The notes beneath the pieces are model-generated. The model was not told the DNA's origin and made no database searches. It was given only the letters and a program-made list of their open reading frames with translations. From the NCBI GenBank assembly GCA_027018935.1, contig JALUXZ010000234.1:1-33636 (forward strand): a stretch of DNA of 33,636 bases, in the 5' to 3' direction. Below are positions 15,179-23,761 of this stretch, piece by piece. Numbering within the stretch: position 1 is the first letter of the stretch; every line of letters starts with the position of its first letter. The position numbers and the translations under genes were made by a program. This DNA is from Mariprofundaceae bacterium. GTDB lineage: Bacteria > Pseudomonadota > Zetaproteobacteria > Mariprofundales > Mariprofundaceae.

Positions 15179-16840
15179 ATGTCTTATTTGGTATTGGCTC
15201 GACGCTGGCGGCCACAATGTTTTGCTGATCTTGTGGGTCAGGATGTGGTGGTTCGCACCCTTAAAAATGCTTTAAGCTCAAATAGTTTGGCACATGCTTA
15301 TTTGCTGACGGGAATTCGTGGTGTTGGCAAGACGACCATTGCACGTTTGATGGCAATGTCGGTGAATTGTTCTGATCAACATGATGGTGAGCCTTGTGGT
15401 AAGTGTGATGCATGTGTGGCGATTGCGGCTGGAAGTCATTTGGATGTACAAGAAATGGATGCTGCTAGCCATACGGGCGTAGATGATATGCGCGAAATTC
15501 TTGATGGTGTGCGTTATCCACCTGTGAGTTTGCCGTATAAAGTATATATTATTGATGAAGCGCATATGCTTTCAAAATCAGCATTTAATGCACTTTTGAA
15601 GACGCTTGAAGAACCGCCTGCGCAAGTATTATTTATTTTAGCCACGACTGAATCGGAAAAGTTACCTGTAACCGTGAGATCGCGCTGTCAGCGTTTTGAT
15701 TTGCGACGCTTGGGTGTGCAGGAAATAGCAGATTATTTAAAACATGTATTAACAAAAGAGTCTGTTGAAGCAGAGTTAGAAGCATTGTTGACCATTGCGC
15801 GTGCCGCAGATGGTAGTGTGCGTGATGCACTATCGTTAACTGAACGTGTATTGGCTTATGCGAATGAGAATATTAAGGCGGAGGATGTGCGTCAGGCTTT
15901 GGGGATGATTGGCCCTGAAGTGGTGCAGCAATTATCCGATGCTATTGTAGAAGGTGATGCAGAGGCAGCAGTATTGACCGTGCGACAGGCAGCCATGCAA
16001 GGTAGTGCGCCACGAGCATTGTTGCTGTCATTGTCGGAATTATGGCATCAAGTAGCCTGCATGAAAGTGGATGGTAGTTTGATTTCAGATGTGCCATCGG
16101 AGCAGACCCAGCAATGGCTTGAACAAGCTGTTATGCAGTGTTCTTCTGAAGGTTTGGATATGCGCTATCAGGTGTTGATTCATGGGCTGCGCGACTTGGG
16201 CTTGGTAGATGAACAACGTGGCGTGGAAATGATTGCCATGCGCTTGTGTCATTTGAATACACTGCTTGAAGGTAATCACTCTTTGCAGAAAAAAAAGCCT
16301 GGGCAAGAGGCTTCTTCGGTAAGTCATGCGAGGACTGAAAAATCTGAAACAGTGGTTACGGAGCGGGCGGAGTTGGTGAAGGCTGAGCCTAGTGTTGTAG
16401 TTCCTGTGGTTGAAAGAAAAAACTCTGAAGTAACCGAAAAAGTGCAGCCATCTTATGAGCGTTGGGAAGATGCTGTTGAGGCATATAGCCATGTTCGACC
16501 AGGTATAACGGCTTTGTTGGAGCATGTGATTTGTATTGAATATCAAGCATCGCAGGTGCGTTTGGCACTGGATGCACATCAGCAGCGAGCTATTGTAGCG
16601 CAAGAGCGTAAAGCCTTTGAAACATGGCTGAGGCGTGATGTGTTGTGGGAAAACAAATCGCAGGGTGGGCATGTGGAAACAATTTCTACAGTTCGAGCCC
16701 GACATGCGGATGAAGAGAAAAAGCGTGTATGGCAGGAGGCTGAACAAGATCCTGCGGTACAGCGATTAAAACAAGAACTGGATTGCCGTTTGGTGGATGT
16801 ACAGCCAGCGGCGAAAGAAAATGGAGTGAATGAGTCATGA
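15179..16840 (+). CDS. dnaX: DNA polymerase III subunits tau/gamma (DnaX)
   Basis: A 553-residue clamp-loader ATPase, which loads the beta clamp and couples polymerase to helicase. Walker A GIRGVGKT is at 45-52, zinc cysteines at C64, C73, C76 and C79, and Walker B IIDEAH at 124-129. SRCQRFDLRR contains the sensor 1 / arginine region. Domain III ends near residue 370. Codons 371-373 are AAA AAA AAG (A8G). A -1 slip gives 13 new codons and TGA at 16336, a 386-residue gamma-like product. The ~180-residue tail (tau-specific) is acidic and lysine-rich. The stop overlaps the next ATG by 4 bp. Confidence 0.95.
   Translation: MSYLVLARRWRPQCFADLVGQDVVVRTLKNALSSNSLAHAYLLTGIRGVGKTTIARLMAMSVNCSDQHDGEPCGKCDACVAIAAGSHLDVQEMDAASHTGVDDMREILDGVRYPPVSLPYKVYIIDEAHMLSKSAFNALLKTLEEPPAQVLFILATTESEKLPVTVRSRCQRFDLRRLGVQEIADYLKHVLTKESVEAELEALLTIARAADGSVRDALSLTERVLAYANENIKAEDVRQALGMIGPEVVQQLSDAIVEGDAEAAVLTVRQAAMQGSAPRALLLSLSELWHQVACMKVDGSLISDVPSEQTQQWLEQAVMQCSSEGLDMRYQVLIHGLRDLGLVDEQRGVEMIAMRLCHLNTLLEGNHSLQKKKPGQEASSVSHARTEKSETVVTERAELVKAEPSVVVPVVERKNSEVTEKVQPSYERWEDAVEAYSHVRPGITALLEHVICIEYQASQVRLALDAHQQRAIVAQERKAFETWLRRDVLWENKSQGGHVETISTVRARHADEEKKRVWQEAEQDPAVQRLKQELDCRLVDVQPAAKENGVNES
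16289..16338 (+). promoter_or_regulatory. Possible dnaX frameshift/slippage site
   Basis: AAAAAAAAG at 16289-16297 is in frame as AAA AAA AAG, so the last seven bases form the A AAA AAG slippery heptamer of E. coli dnaX. An AAGCCT / AGGCTT 6-bp hairpin starts at the heptamer's end. The -1 frame stops at 16336-16338 and the +1 frame also stops quickly at a TAA near 16320. GAAGG lies about 17 bp upstream, farther than the ideal spacing. Transcriptional slippage on A8 would act similarly. Confidence 0.6.
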
Positions 16841-17154
16841 TGAATATTGGTAAAATGATGAAAAAAGCCCAAGAAATGCAAGCTAATATGAAAGGTTTGC
16901 AGGAAGAACTGGCGAAGATTGAAGTCAGTGGTGAGTCAGGTGGCGGCATGGTGAAGGTGATGATGTCGGGTGATCGACAGGTGAAATCCATTGTGATTGA
17001 AGATGAGCTATGGGAAGAAAAAGATAAGTCATTGATTGAAGATTTGGTGGCAGCAGCGGTGAATGCAGCGAGCCAAATTGCCGAAGAAAAATCCAAAGAA
17101 GAGCAGCAAAAATTGATGGCAGGTTTGCCATTACCACCAGGCTTTTCGCTTTGA
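16837..17154 (+). CDS. ybaB: YbaB/EbfC nucleoid-associated protein
   Basis: 105 residues opening MMNIGKMMKKAQEMQANMKGLQEEL, the family signature, with the central GGGMVKVMMSGDRQVKSIVIEDEL. It is a small homodimeric DNA-binding protein, found between dnaX and recR in most proteobacteria. Its exact role in recombination or nucleoid structure is not settled. An overlapping ATG at 16840 is an alternative start. The stop overlaps the recR start. Confidence 0.95.
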   Translation: MMNIGKMMKKAQEMQANMKGLQEELAKIEVSGESGGGMVKVMMSGDRQVKSIVIEDELWEEKDKSLIEDLVAAAVNAASQIAEEKSKEEQQKLMAGLPLPPGFSL

Positions 17155-17777
17155 TACAGCATTTCCCAGGCATGCCTTTGCCCTTGGCGCAGTTGGTCGA
17201 GCAATTAAGCGGCTTGCCAGGTATCGGTCCAAAGACTGCCATGCGTTTAAGTCTGAATTTGTTATCCAAACCCGAAGAAGAAGTGAAACAGCTAGCAGGA
17301 ACGTTGGCTGGTTTGCATCAAACAATGGGCTTTTGCTCGCGTTGTGGAAGCTTTGCCGAACATCAACATTGTACGGTATGTGATCAAGTGAGGCGTGATG
17401 GCTCGGTGGTTTGTGTGGTTGAGCAGCCAGTGGATGTTTTAATGCTTGAGCGCGGACAAGGCTTTACGGGGCATTATCATGTATTGCATGGGCGATTAAG
17501 CCCTATAGATGGTATGGGAGCGGAACAATTAAACTTTGCAGCATTGGATAAACGTGTGGCATCGGGGGTGGTTCAAGAGCTTATTTTGGCAACCAGTGCC
17601 ACGGTGGATGGTGAAGCAACAGCACATTTCACTGCACGTCGTTATAGCACCTCTGATGTGAAAGTATCACGTATTGCACGCGGTGTGCCTGAAGGTGGTG
17701 AATTGGAATATTTGGATGAATATACCTTGGCGCGCGCACTGGATCAGCGGGTGTTGTGGGAACAGTTGTCCAGTTAA
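17151..17777 (+). CDS. recR: Recombination protein RecR
   Basis: 208 residues from TTG 17151, which overlaps the ybaB stop; an in-frame ATG at 17172 is an alternative start. The helix-hairpin-helix LSGLPGIGPKTAMRLSL is at ~19-36, the zinc finger cysteines at 62, 65, 74 and 77 (CSRCGSFAEHQHCTVC), and the Toprim domain begins at ~86. RecR with RecFO loads RecA at gapped DNA. The next gene, the polysaccharide flippase, starts only 4 bp after its stop. Confidence 0.95.
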   Translation: MIQHFPGMPLPLAQLVEQLSGLPGIGPKTAMRLSLNLLSKPEEEVKQLAGTLAGLHQTMGFCSRCGSFAEHQHCTVCDQVRRDGSVVCVVEQPVDVLMLERGQGFTGHYHVLHGRLSPIDGMGAEQLNFAALDKRVASGVVQELILATSATVDGEATAHFTARRYSTSDVKVSRIARGVPEGGELEYLDEYTLARALDQRVLWEQLSS

Positions 17778-17781
17778 ATCA

Positions 17782-19275
17782 ATGAGTCGCTGGACTGAGA
17801 AAAGTCTAACGCAGGCTGAGCTAAAACATGCCTCTGTACGCGGTGGTGTGATTACATTTGCCGCACAGTTAGTGAAATTTATACTGAATATGGCGGTAAC
17901 TATCTGGCTCGCCCATATACTTGTGCCAGAAGATTTTGGTTTGGTTGCGATGGTGATGATTATCGTGAATTTCTTTGTCCTATTCAAGGATGCAGGTTTT
18001 TCAGTTGCGACCATACAGCAAGAAACAGTCACACATGAGCAAGTTAGTTTGTTGTTTTGGTTGAATGCGCTGATTGGCTTGTTATTGGCGAGCATTTTAT
18101 ATTTTAGTGCACCTTTTATTGTGTTATTTTTTCATGAGCCTCGCCTGTTGGAGATTGTGCAGGTATTATCTTTAGTTTTTGTACTGGGAGGCTTGGCGAT
18201 TCAGCATGAAGCTTTGATGCGTCGCCAAATGCGTTTTCGAGGGCTAGTTGTGATAGAAGTCTTAGGACTTTTATGTGCGGCAGCAACAGCCGTGTTGTTA
18301 GCGATTTCAGGAGCGGGCTACTGGGCAATGGTTTGGATGCAGGTGGTGGCGATTGTTGTGCGGGTTGTGTTGTTATGGGTTGTGATGGAATGGCTGCCAT
18401 CATTGCCTTCTTTGAAAGTAGGTGTGCGCAAAATGGCGGTGTTTGGTAGTGAATTAACGTTTTCTAATGTGATTCAATATTTATCCAAACAATCGGATCA
18501 GATTTTGTTGGGCTGGTGGTCAGGGGCACATGCGTTGGGTTTGTACAGTACAGCGATGCAAATGCTGATGTTGCCGATACGGCAAATTCTTGCGCCCTTA
18601 ACCCGTGTGGCAGTAGTGACATTAAGCCGTATGCAATCCGATGCTGTGGGATTTAGACGGACTTTTTTACTTTTGGTGAGAATCGTTGCTTATGCAACGA
18701 TGCCATTAATGGCATCGTTGGCAGTATTAGCCGAACCTGTGGTAAAGATATTTCTGGGAAATCAATGGCTGGATGTTATACCGATTGTGGTGATTCTAGC
18801 ATGTGCAGGTTGGATATTAGCTGTGAATAATACTATGGGCTGGATATTGATGGCGCGTGGGCAAGGGCGACGCATGTTGCGCTGGAATATGATGATGGCT
18901 CCAGCCATGCTCTTGGCTTTTGTTTGTGCCCTACCGTGGGGAGCGGTAGGTATGGCATGGGCATTTTTATTGGTTATTTATGCCAGTCGATATTTTCATT
19001 TTCGCTATGTATTGGCTGGTACAGCCATTACGCTGACAGACTTATGTCGAGCCATGCTTTTACCTGCAAGTTTAAGCCTATGTTTGGCACTGGTGGGGTT
19101 TACAGTTGTGCAGTTGGGGGAAAGCTTGCTGGCGTGGCAAACGTTGTTTGTGAGTGCTTTTGGTATGTTGTTGGTTTTATTGTTAGGTTTATTCTTGCTT
19201 GCACCACTTAAGCGTGAATGGGCAGAAATAGGGCAGTTGTTGGTAAGCTTAAAAGAGCGTAAGGAGTTATCATGA
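17782..19275 (+). CDS. Polysaccharide flippase (Wzx/MOP superfamily)
   Basis: About 497 residues from ATG 17782 (MSRWTEKSLTQAEL); the open frame extends 36 codons upstream but only within recR. It has 12-14 hydrophobic helices in pairs. The opening ASVRGGVITFAAQLVKFILNMAVTIWLAHILVPEDFGLVAMV matches the WzxC-like lipopolysaccharide exporter family, with the family's SEL.F.N...YLSKQSDQILLGWW region in the middle. It flips undecaprenyl-linked oligosaccharide across the inner membrane. It is the first gene of the polysaccharide block. The next gene overlaps its stop by 4 bp. Confidence 0.88.
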   Translation: MSRWTEKSLTQAELKHASVRGGVITFAAQLVKFILNMAVTIWLAHILVPEDFGLVAMVMIIVNFFVLFKDAGFSVATIQQETVTHEQVSLLFWLNALIGLLLASILYFSAPFIVLFFHEPRLLEIVQVLSLVFVLGGLAIQHEALMRRQMRFRGLVVIEVLGLLCAAATAVLLAISGAGYWAMVWMQVVAIVVRVVLLWVVMEWLPSLPSLKVGVRKMAVFGSELTFSNVIQYLSKQSDQILLGWWSGAHALGLYSTAMQMLMLPIRQILAPLTRVAVVTLSRMQSDAVGFRRTFLLLVRIVAYATMPLMASLAVLAEPVVKIFLGNQWLDVIPIVVILACAGWILAVNNTMGWILMARGQGRRMLRWNMMMAPAMLLAFVCALPWGAVGMAWAFLLVIYASRYFHFRYVLAGTAITLTDLCRAMLLPASLSLCLALVGFTVVQLGESLLAWQTLFVSAFGMLLVLLLGLFLLAPLKREWAEIGQLLVSLKERKELS

Positions 19276-20198
19276 GCAGGTTGGCGGCATGGCATGATAT
19301 GGCGGCAAGATTGGGTAAGATTCTTACGCGCAAGCCTTATCCTTTGCATCGCAATGAAAATATAAGCCCGTTTTTTATCATTGGTTCTGGTCGTTCAGGC
19401 ACAACCTTATTACGTCGAATGTTGGTGGCATCAAAACAGGTGCATATTCCCCCAGAGACCTATGTGTTATCGCAAGTGATTGAGCTTTATCGTCGCAATG
19501 CCTATTTAGAATGGCCGACCTTGGTAAAACAATGCATGGCTTTGTTTGAATTACACCCTGAATTTGAAACATTTCAAATCAGCCTAAGACCTTTATTGCC
19601 TGATTTATTAAGCTTGCCTGAAGCTGAACGTAGCTTGGCAAAAATCTTGGATATGTTTTACCGTTATCATGCTGAGCAAACGGGTGTAGCTTGTGAACGT
19701 TGGGGGGATAAAACACCTATCAATACCTTTGCGCTAGATGATATTTATGCAGTGTTTCCCAAGGCTAAATTTATTCATTTATTACGAGATGGTGTGGATG
19801 TAGTGCATTCATATATAACCACAGGGTTGATTACAAACATTGAGAGTGCAGCAGGGCGCTGGTGTGATACAGTCAAGTTGGCACGTGAGTTTTCTATCAA
19901 ACATGTAGATGCTTGCTTGGAAACGCGATATGAGAAGTTAAGTTGTAATCCTATAGATGAGATGAAGCGTATTTGTGCATTTTTAGAATTGGATTTTGAG
20001 ATGTATATGATTGAGCAACGGGAGCATGTATCGGGTATGGGTGATATGCAGCATTATGCACATTACCAGCATGCCAATGAGGCTATTTCCTCGCAGCATA
20101 TGGGAAAGGGTCGTCAAAAGTTGTCCGTAGAAGATTTGCAAAGCATGGCGAAAGTGATGAATGCTCGCTTGCAAGAAATGGGTTATCCAGCGTGTTAA
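19272..20198 (+). CDS. PAPS-dependent sulfotransferase family protein
   Basis: 308 residues. The 5'-phosphosulfate loop is FFIIGSGRSGTTLLRRML (GSGRSGTT at 38-45). The 3'-phosphate motif is LLRDGVDVVHSYI, with arginine near 172 and serine near 180. This is the Sulfotransfer_3-type layout. It would move sulfate from PAPS to a sugar hydroxyl of the locus product, in the cytosol. No signal peptide. It is coupled to the flippase (4-bp overlap) and to the acyltransferase (7-bp overlap). PAPS synthesis genes are not in the window. Confidence 0.85.
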   Translation: MSRLAAWHDMAARLGKILTRKPYPLHRNENISPFFIIGSGRSGTTLLRRMLVASKQVHIPPETYVLSQVIELYRRNAYLEWPTLVKQCMALFELHPEFETFQISLRPLLPDLLSLPEAERSLAKILDMFYRYHAEQTGVACERWGDKTPINTFALDDIYAVFPKAKFIHLLRDGVDVVHSYITTGLITNIESAAGRWCDTVKLAREFSIKHVDACLETRYEKLSCNPIDEMKRICAFLELDFEMYMIEQREHVSGMGDMQHYAHYQHANEAISSQHMGKGRQKLSVEDLQSMAKVMNARLQEMGYPAC

Positions 20199-20707
20199 AG
20201 GCATTCTGGTTATGGTTTGCTAATGTGGTGCCGATGTTGCCAGTTTGTAACCGCTGGCGGCGTTTTTGTTTGCGTATGAGTGGTATGCATATTGGTGTAG
20301 GTAGCAAGTTTTGGTCGCCGCTTGTGATTCGACCGCTAACGGCTGCCAAGCACATTTATATAGGGGATCATTGTTTTATTAATTCTGAAGTGCGTTTTGC
20401 CTGTGCATTTGCCAAGGTTAGCTTGGGTAACGGAGTGCTTGTTGGACCTAGGGTCAGCTTTGAAACAGTGAATCATAGCTTATCCCATGATACTCATGGT
20501 TTTAGAGATGTGAGTAGTACAGCTATTCGCGTGGATGATTTTGTTTGGATTGGTGCTGGGGCAATGCTTATGCCAGGCGTACATATTGGCGAGGGCGCAG
20601 TGATTGCTGCGGGGGCGGTGGTGACAAAAGATGTGCCTGCATATGTATTGGTGGCAGGTGTACCAGCCAAGATCATCAAAACATTAGAGCCTCCTGTACA
20701 TGTCTAA
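20192..20707 (+). CDS. Left-handed beta-helix acyltransferase (WbbJ/WcaF-type)
   Basis: 171 residues from GTG 20192, overlapping the sulfotransferase stop. Hexapeptide repeats form the C-terminal half (VWIGAGAMLMPGVHIGEGAVIAAGAVVTKDVP, then the typical VAGVPAKIIK). NHSLSHDTHGF holds the catalytic-type histidine. Such enzymes move acetyl from acetyl-CoA to a sugar in the cytosol. The first 60 residues (LWFANVVPMLPVCNRWRRFCLRMSGMHIGVG) are the usual lead-in of this class. The acceptor sugar is unknown. Confidence 0.85.
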   Translation: MLKAFWLWFANVVPMLPVCNRWRRFCLRMSGMHIGVGSKFWSPLVIRPLTAAKHIYIGDHCFINSEVRFACAFAKVSLGNGVLVGPRVSFETVNHSLSHDTHGFRDVSSTAIRVDDFVWIGAGAMLMPGVHIGEGAVIAAGAVVTKDVPAYVLVAGVPAKIIKTLEPPVHV

Positions 20708-21929
20708 GCCTTTGCGCATTGCTTATTTTTTAGGTGATTTTCCGAGTGCTTCGGAAACATTTGTGCTGCATCAAATTGCAGGCATGTTTGCGGCAAATCA
20801 GGATGTAGAGGTTCATGCTTGGCAGGGTTCGACACGGATGCGTCATAGCTTGTTGGATAAGTATGGCATACTCAAATATGTGTCATTCCGCCCGACTGTC
20901 CCTGATGTGAAATTATGGCGTGTCTTCAAAGCCTGCTATTTGGCTATATTTCTATTGTATAGCGATAGGCAGCGCACCTCGGCATTGTTTAATATGCGTC
21001 GAGATATGCCTTTAGGTGAATGGGTTGAATTATTCTTTGTAGCTTTTTCATTACGTGGTGGACGTACATATGATGTGATTCATGCGCATTTTGGACCCAA
21101 TGGCTTAATGGCGGTACGTTTGCGGCAGGCAGGCTTTTTGCAAGGCAAAATTGTAACATCCTTTCATGGTTTTGATGCCAATGTCGTGCCGCATTTATTG
21201 GGCAAACATTATTATGAGCAGCTTTTTAAGTTGGGTGATGGTTTTATTGTTAGTTCATTGTTTATTCATCGAAAGCTTGAGATGCTGGGCTGTGCGAATC
21301 ATAAAATTCATCGTATTGCGGTAGGTGTTGATGTCGAAAAATGGGGCTTTAAGGAGCCTCGGACGAGTGTGAGTGATAAGCCCGTGCTTATCAGTGTTGG
21401 GCGTTTGGTTGAAGTAAAAGGTTTTGCCTATGCCATCGCTGCGATGCAGCGTGTGAAAGAGGTCTTTCCAGAGTTGCGTTATGATGTGGTGGGAGATGGC
21501 CCTTTGCGAGAGCAGCTAGAGCAGCAAGTGAGAGACTTGAAATTACAAGACAGTATACGATTTTGTGGTTTAAAGAGCCAAGATGAGCTGGTAGATATGT
21601 ATCATGGTGCCGATATATTTGTGATGCCATCGGTGCGTGGGCATGATGGTGCTGAAGAAGGGCAGGGGATGGTTTTATTAGAGGCACAAGCATCAGGGTT
21701 GCCTGTGGTTGCAACCAATAGCGGTGGCATTGCTGAAAGTGTGCCTGATGGAGTATCACTGGTAAAAGAAAAGGATAGCGATGCCTTGGCACAAGCAATC
21801 ATTGATTGCTTGCAAGCCCACCAAAACAAGGGCTATGACGGCATTAAAGGGTATGATTTTGTGTGCAAGAACTTTGATATTGAAGCTTTGAACAAACAAC
21901 TATTAAAGCTGTATAAGCAGGTTGCATAA
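20700..21929 (+). CDS. Glycosyltransferase family 4 (WcaL-like)
   Basis: 409 residues of GT-B fold. The N-terminal domain opens LRIAYFLGDFPSASETFVLHQI, like colanic acid enzyme WcaL and its relatives. The C-terminal domain has PVLISVGRLVEVKGF and the nucleotide-sugar EX7E motif in EEGQGMVLLEAQASGLPVVATNSGG. It adds a sugar to the lipid-linked repeat in the cytosol. ATG 20700 overlaps the previous stop by 8 bp. Confidence 0.9.
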   Translation: MSKPLRIAYFLGDFPSASETFVLHQIAGMFAANQDVEVHAWQGSTRMRHSLLDKYGILKYVSFRPTVPDVKLWRVFKACYLAIFLLYSDRQRTSALFNMRRDMPLGEWVELFFVAFSLRGGRTYDVIHAHFGPNGLMAVRLRQAGFLQGKIVTSFHGFDANVVPHLLGKHYYEQLFKLGDGFIVSSLFIHRKLEMLGCANHKIHRIAVGVDVEKWGFKEPRTSVSDKPVLISVGRLVEVKGFAYAIAAMQRVKEVFPELRYDVVGDGPLREQLEQQVRDLKLQDSIRFCGLKSQDELVDMYHGADIFVMPSVRGHDGAEEGQGMVLLEAQASGLPVVATNSGGIAESVPDGVSLVKEKDSDALAQAIIDCLQAHQNKGYDGIKGYDFVCKNFDIEALNKQLLKLYKQVA

Positions 21930-21939
21930 GAGCATGACG

Positions 21940-23106
21940 ATGAGAATTTTATATCTTACCGATGGTGATCTTGCGCCGCATAAAGCCCCACAAATTCATG
22001 TCAGTCAATTCTTGAAACATTGGCATAGATTTGGTTGTGAAGTCTTACTGCGTGCGCCGCGTACGCGAGATGTCATGCCTGAATTTGAGTTTCCACATGT
22101 ATGGTTGCCGTATTCGGGTATCCGTTTGCTGGGGGATTGGTTTTTTCAGCGGCGTATATACCGACAACTCAAAAAGGAGTTGCAAGAAAAGCGTTGGGAT
22201 GTGGTTTATACGCGCCAAATATCTACGTTTCCTGCATTGTATCGTTTATGTCAGCAGTTCTCTGTGCCTGTATTGTGTGAAGTGAATGGTTTTTTATTAG
22301 AAAACTATCAAACAGGCGGGGCAGCAACTTGGAAAATACGCATGGTGGAAAAAATGGAAGCGGCAATCATGGAAGCAAGCAGCCTTGTGATTGTGCCGTA
22401 TGAAGCTTTAAAGCAAAGGATGATGAGGCATTACCAACTTGCTGATGATAAGATTATGGTAGTGGAGAATGGTGTTGACCCTGATGTGTTTTGCCCATTG
22501 AACCAACAAGATTGTCGGCAGTCATTGGGGCTTGAATCGGATGCTATATATATTGGTTATGTAGGAAGCTTTGATTTTTACCATGATATGGAGACGATTT
22601 TTGAGTCATACAAAGCCATTGCAAAAGCCGTAAACCGTAAGGTTTATTTTTTAATGGTTGGGGATGGCGAGCGTAAAGTTGAGATGGAAAGACTAGCTGA
22701 TACTTTAGGCATCAGCGCATTTGTACATTTTATTGGTGCGGTGCCCAATGCTCAAGTACCTCAATATATCAATGCTTGTGATGTGATGTTGGCATTACAG
22801 CCCAAAGAGCGTTTGCAAAAAATGGGTGAGGCAGGTTTTTTGAAAACCCGTGAATACTTGGCGTGTGAAGTGCCTGTAGTATTATCACATATTCAAGGTG
22901 AGCCTTATCCATTTGCTGAGAGTGCGTGTGCTTATATTGAGCCTGAATCATCCATGCCATTGGTGGATGCTGTCGTAAAGATTGTGAACCATCGGCTATG
23001 TTTGTCTTCGATGCGTGATGAGATTGTAAGGCATGGTTCTTGGGCTTATTCAGCAGAAATTTTAAACAAGAGAATGCAAACCTTGGTGGAGAATAGTGAT
23101 GCTTGA
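21940..23106 (+). CDS. Glycosyltransferase family 4 protein
   Basis: About 388 residues. ATG 21940 is preferred (AAGAG 8 bp upstream, MRILYLTDGD). ATG 21934 and a TTG at 21922 are in frame too. GT-B fold: N-terminal domain with SQFLKHWHRFGCEVLLRAP and VVYTRQISTFPALY; C-terminal domain with IYIGYVGSFDFYHDMETIFESY, MVGDG and GEAGFLKTREYLACEVPVV, the donor-site region. It belongs to a second GT4 group, distinct from its upstream neighbour. Sugar specificity is unknown. Confidence 0.87.
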   Translation: MRILYLTDGDLAPHKAPQIHVSQFLKHWHRFGCEVLLRAPRTRDVMPEFEFPHVWLPYSGIRLLGDWFFQRRIYRQLKKELQEKRWDVVYTRQISTFPALYRLCQQFSVPVLCEVNGFLLENYQTGGAATWKIRMVEKMEAAIMEASSLVIVPYEALKQRMMRHYQLADDKIMVVENGVDPDVFCPLNQQDCRQSLGLESDAIYIGYVGSFDFYHDMETIFESYKAIAKAVNRKVYFLMVGDGERKVEMERLADTLGISAFVHFIGAVPNAQVPQYINACDVMLALQPKERLQKMGEAGFLKTREYLACEVPVVLSHIQGEPYPFAESACAYIEPESSMPLVDAVVKIVNHRLCLSSMRDEIVRHGSWAYSAEILNKRMQTLVENSDA

Positions 23107-23761
23107 ATCAGTTGTGGAACAAACCCAAGAAAACTTAAAAGAACGCGCTCTATCGCTATTCAAACATGATAAAGTCTTGATTGTGGGGAGTGCAGGTAGT
23201 GGGCGGATGCCGCGTTATCAGGTGGATTTTCCTGCGGGGGCGATTGGGCTTGATATAGATGAACCAGCAAAACCCGATGTATTGGGTGATGCCTTGTATT
23301 TACCCTTTGCTGAGGCATCCATGCCATTTGTACATTGCGAGGCGCTTTTAGAACATGTGCCTGAGCCGCATCGGGTGGTTGATGAAGTGTACCGTGTATT
23401 GCAAGAAGGTGGGCAAGCATTCTTTTATGTGCCGTTTTTATATCCATACCATGAATCACCGGATGATTATTTTCGCTTTACCAAAAGTGGTATAAGCTAT
23501 CTTTGTCGAAATTTTTCACAGATTAAAATTCAGGCAGCTGATGATGGTTATGCAGGTGTAAGCATGCGTTTTTTGGGTGGTTTTACCTCACCTGTAGGTA
23601 GTATTTTAAGTAAGCTTGTTCGTTATCCAGCTTGGTGGTGTATTGCTGGAGCTTATTCATTGTTGCGTGTGTTGCAGGGGCGAAAACCTGAACTCGACCG
23701 CGTTCGGCAACATTTCTTTTTTGAAAACTGCTCGGGCTTTAATGTGTTGGTGAAGAAGTAG
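23099..23761 (+). CDS. SAM-dependent methyltransferase
   Basis: About 220 residues from ATG 23099, with GGTGGAG 7 bp upstream. A class I Rossmann fold can be traced: KVLIVGSAGSGRMP (SAM motif I near 25-37), AIGLDID with the acidic residue, GDALYLPFAEASM, CEALLEHVPEPHRVVDEVYRVLQEGGQAFFYVPF. This is Methyltransf_11-like. It probably O- or N-methylates a sugar of the glycan, judging by context. The last base of its TAG stop is the first of the asnB-like GTG. Confidence 0.83.
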   Translation: MLESVVEQTQENLKERALSLFKHDKVLIVGSAGSGRMPRYQVDFPAGAIGLDIDEPAKPDVLGDALYLPFAEASMPFVHCEALLEHVPEPHRVVDEVYRVLQEGGQAFFYVPFLYPYHESPDDYFRFTKSGISYLCRNFSQIKIQAADDGYAGVSMRFLGGFTSPVGSILSKLVRYPAWWCIAGAYSLLRVLQGRKPELDRVRQHFFFENCSGFNVLVKK

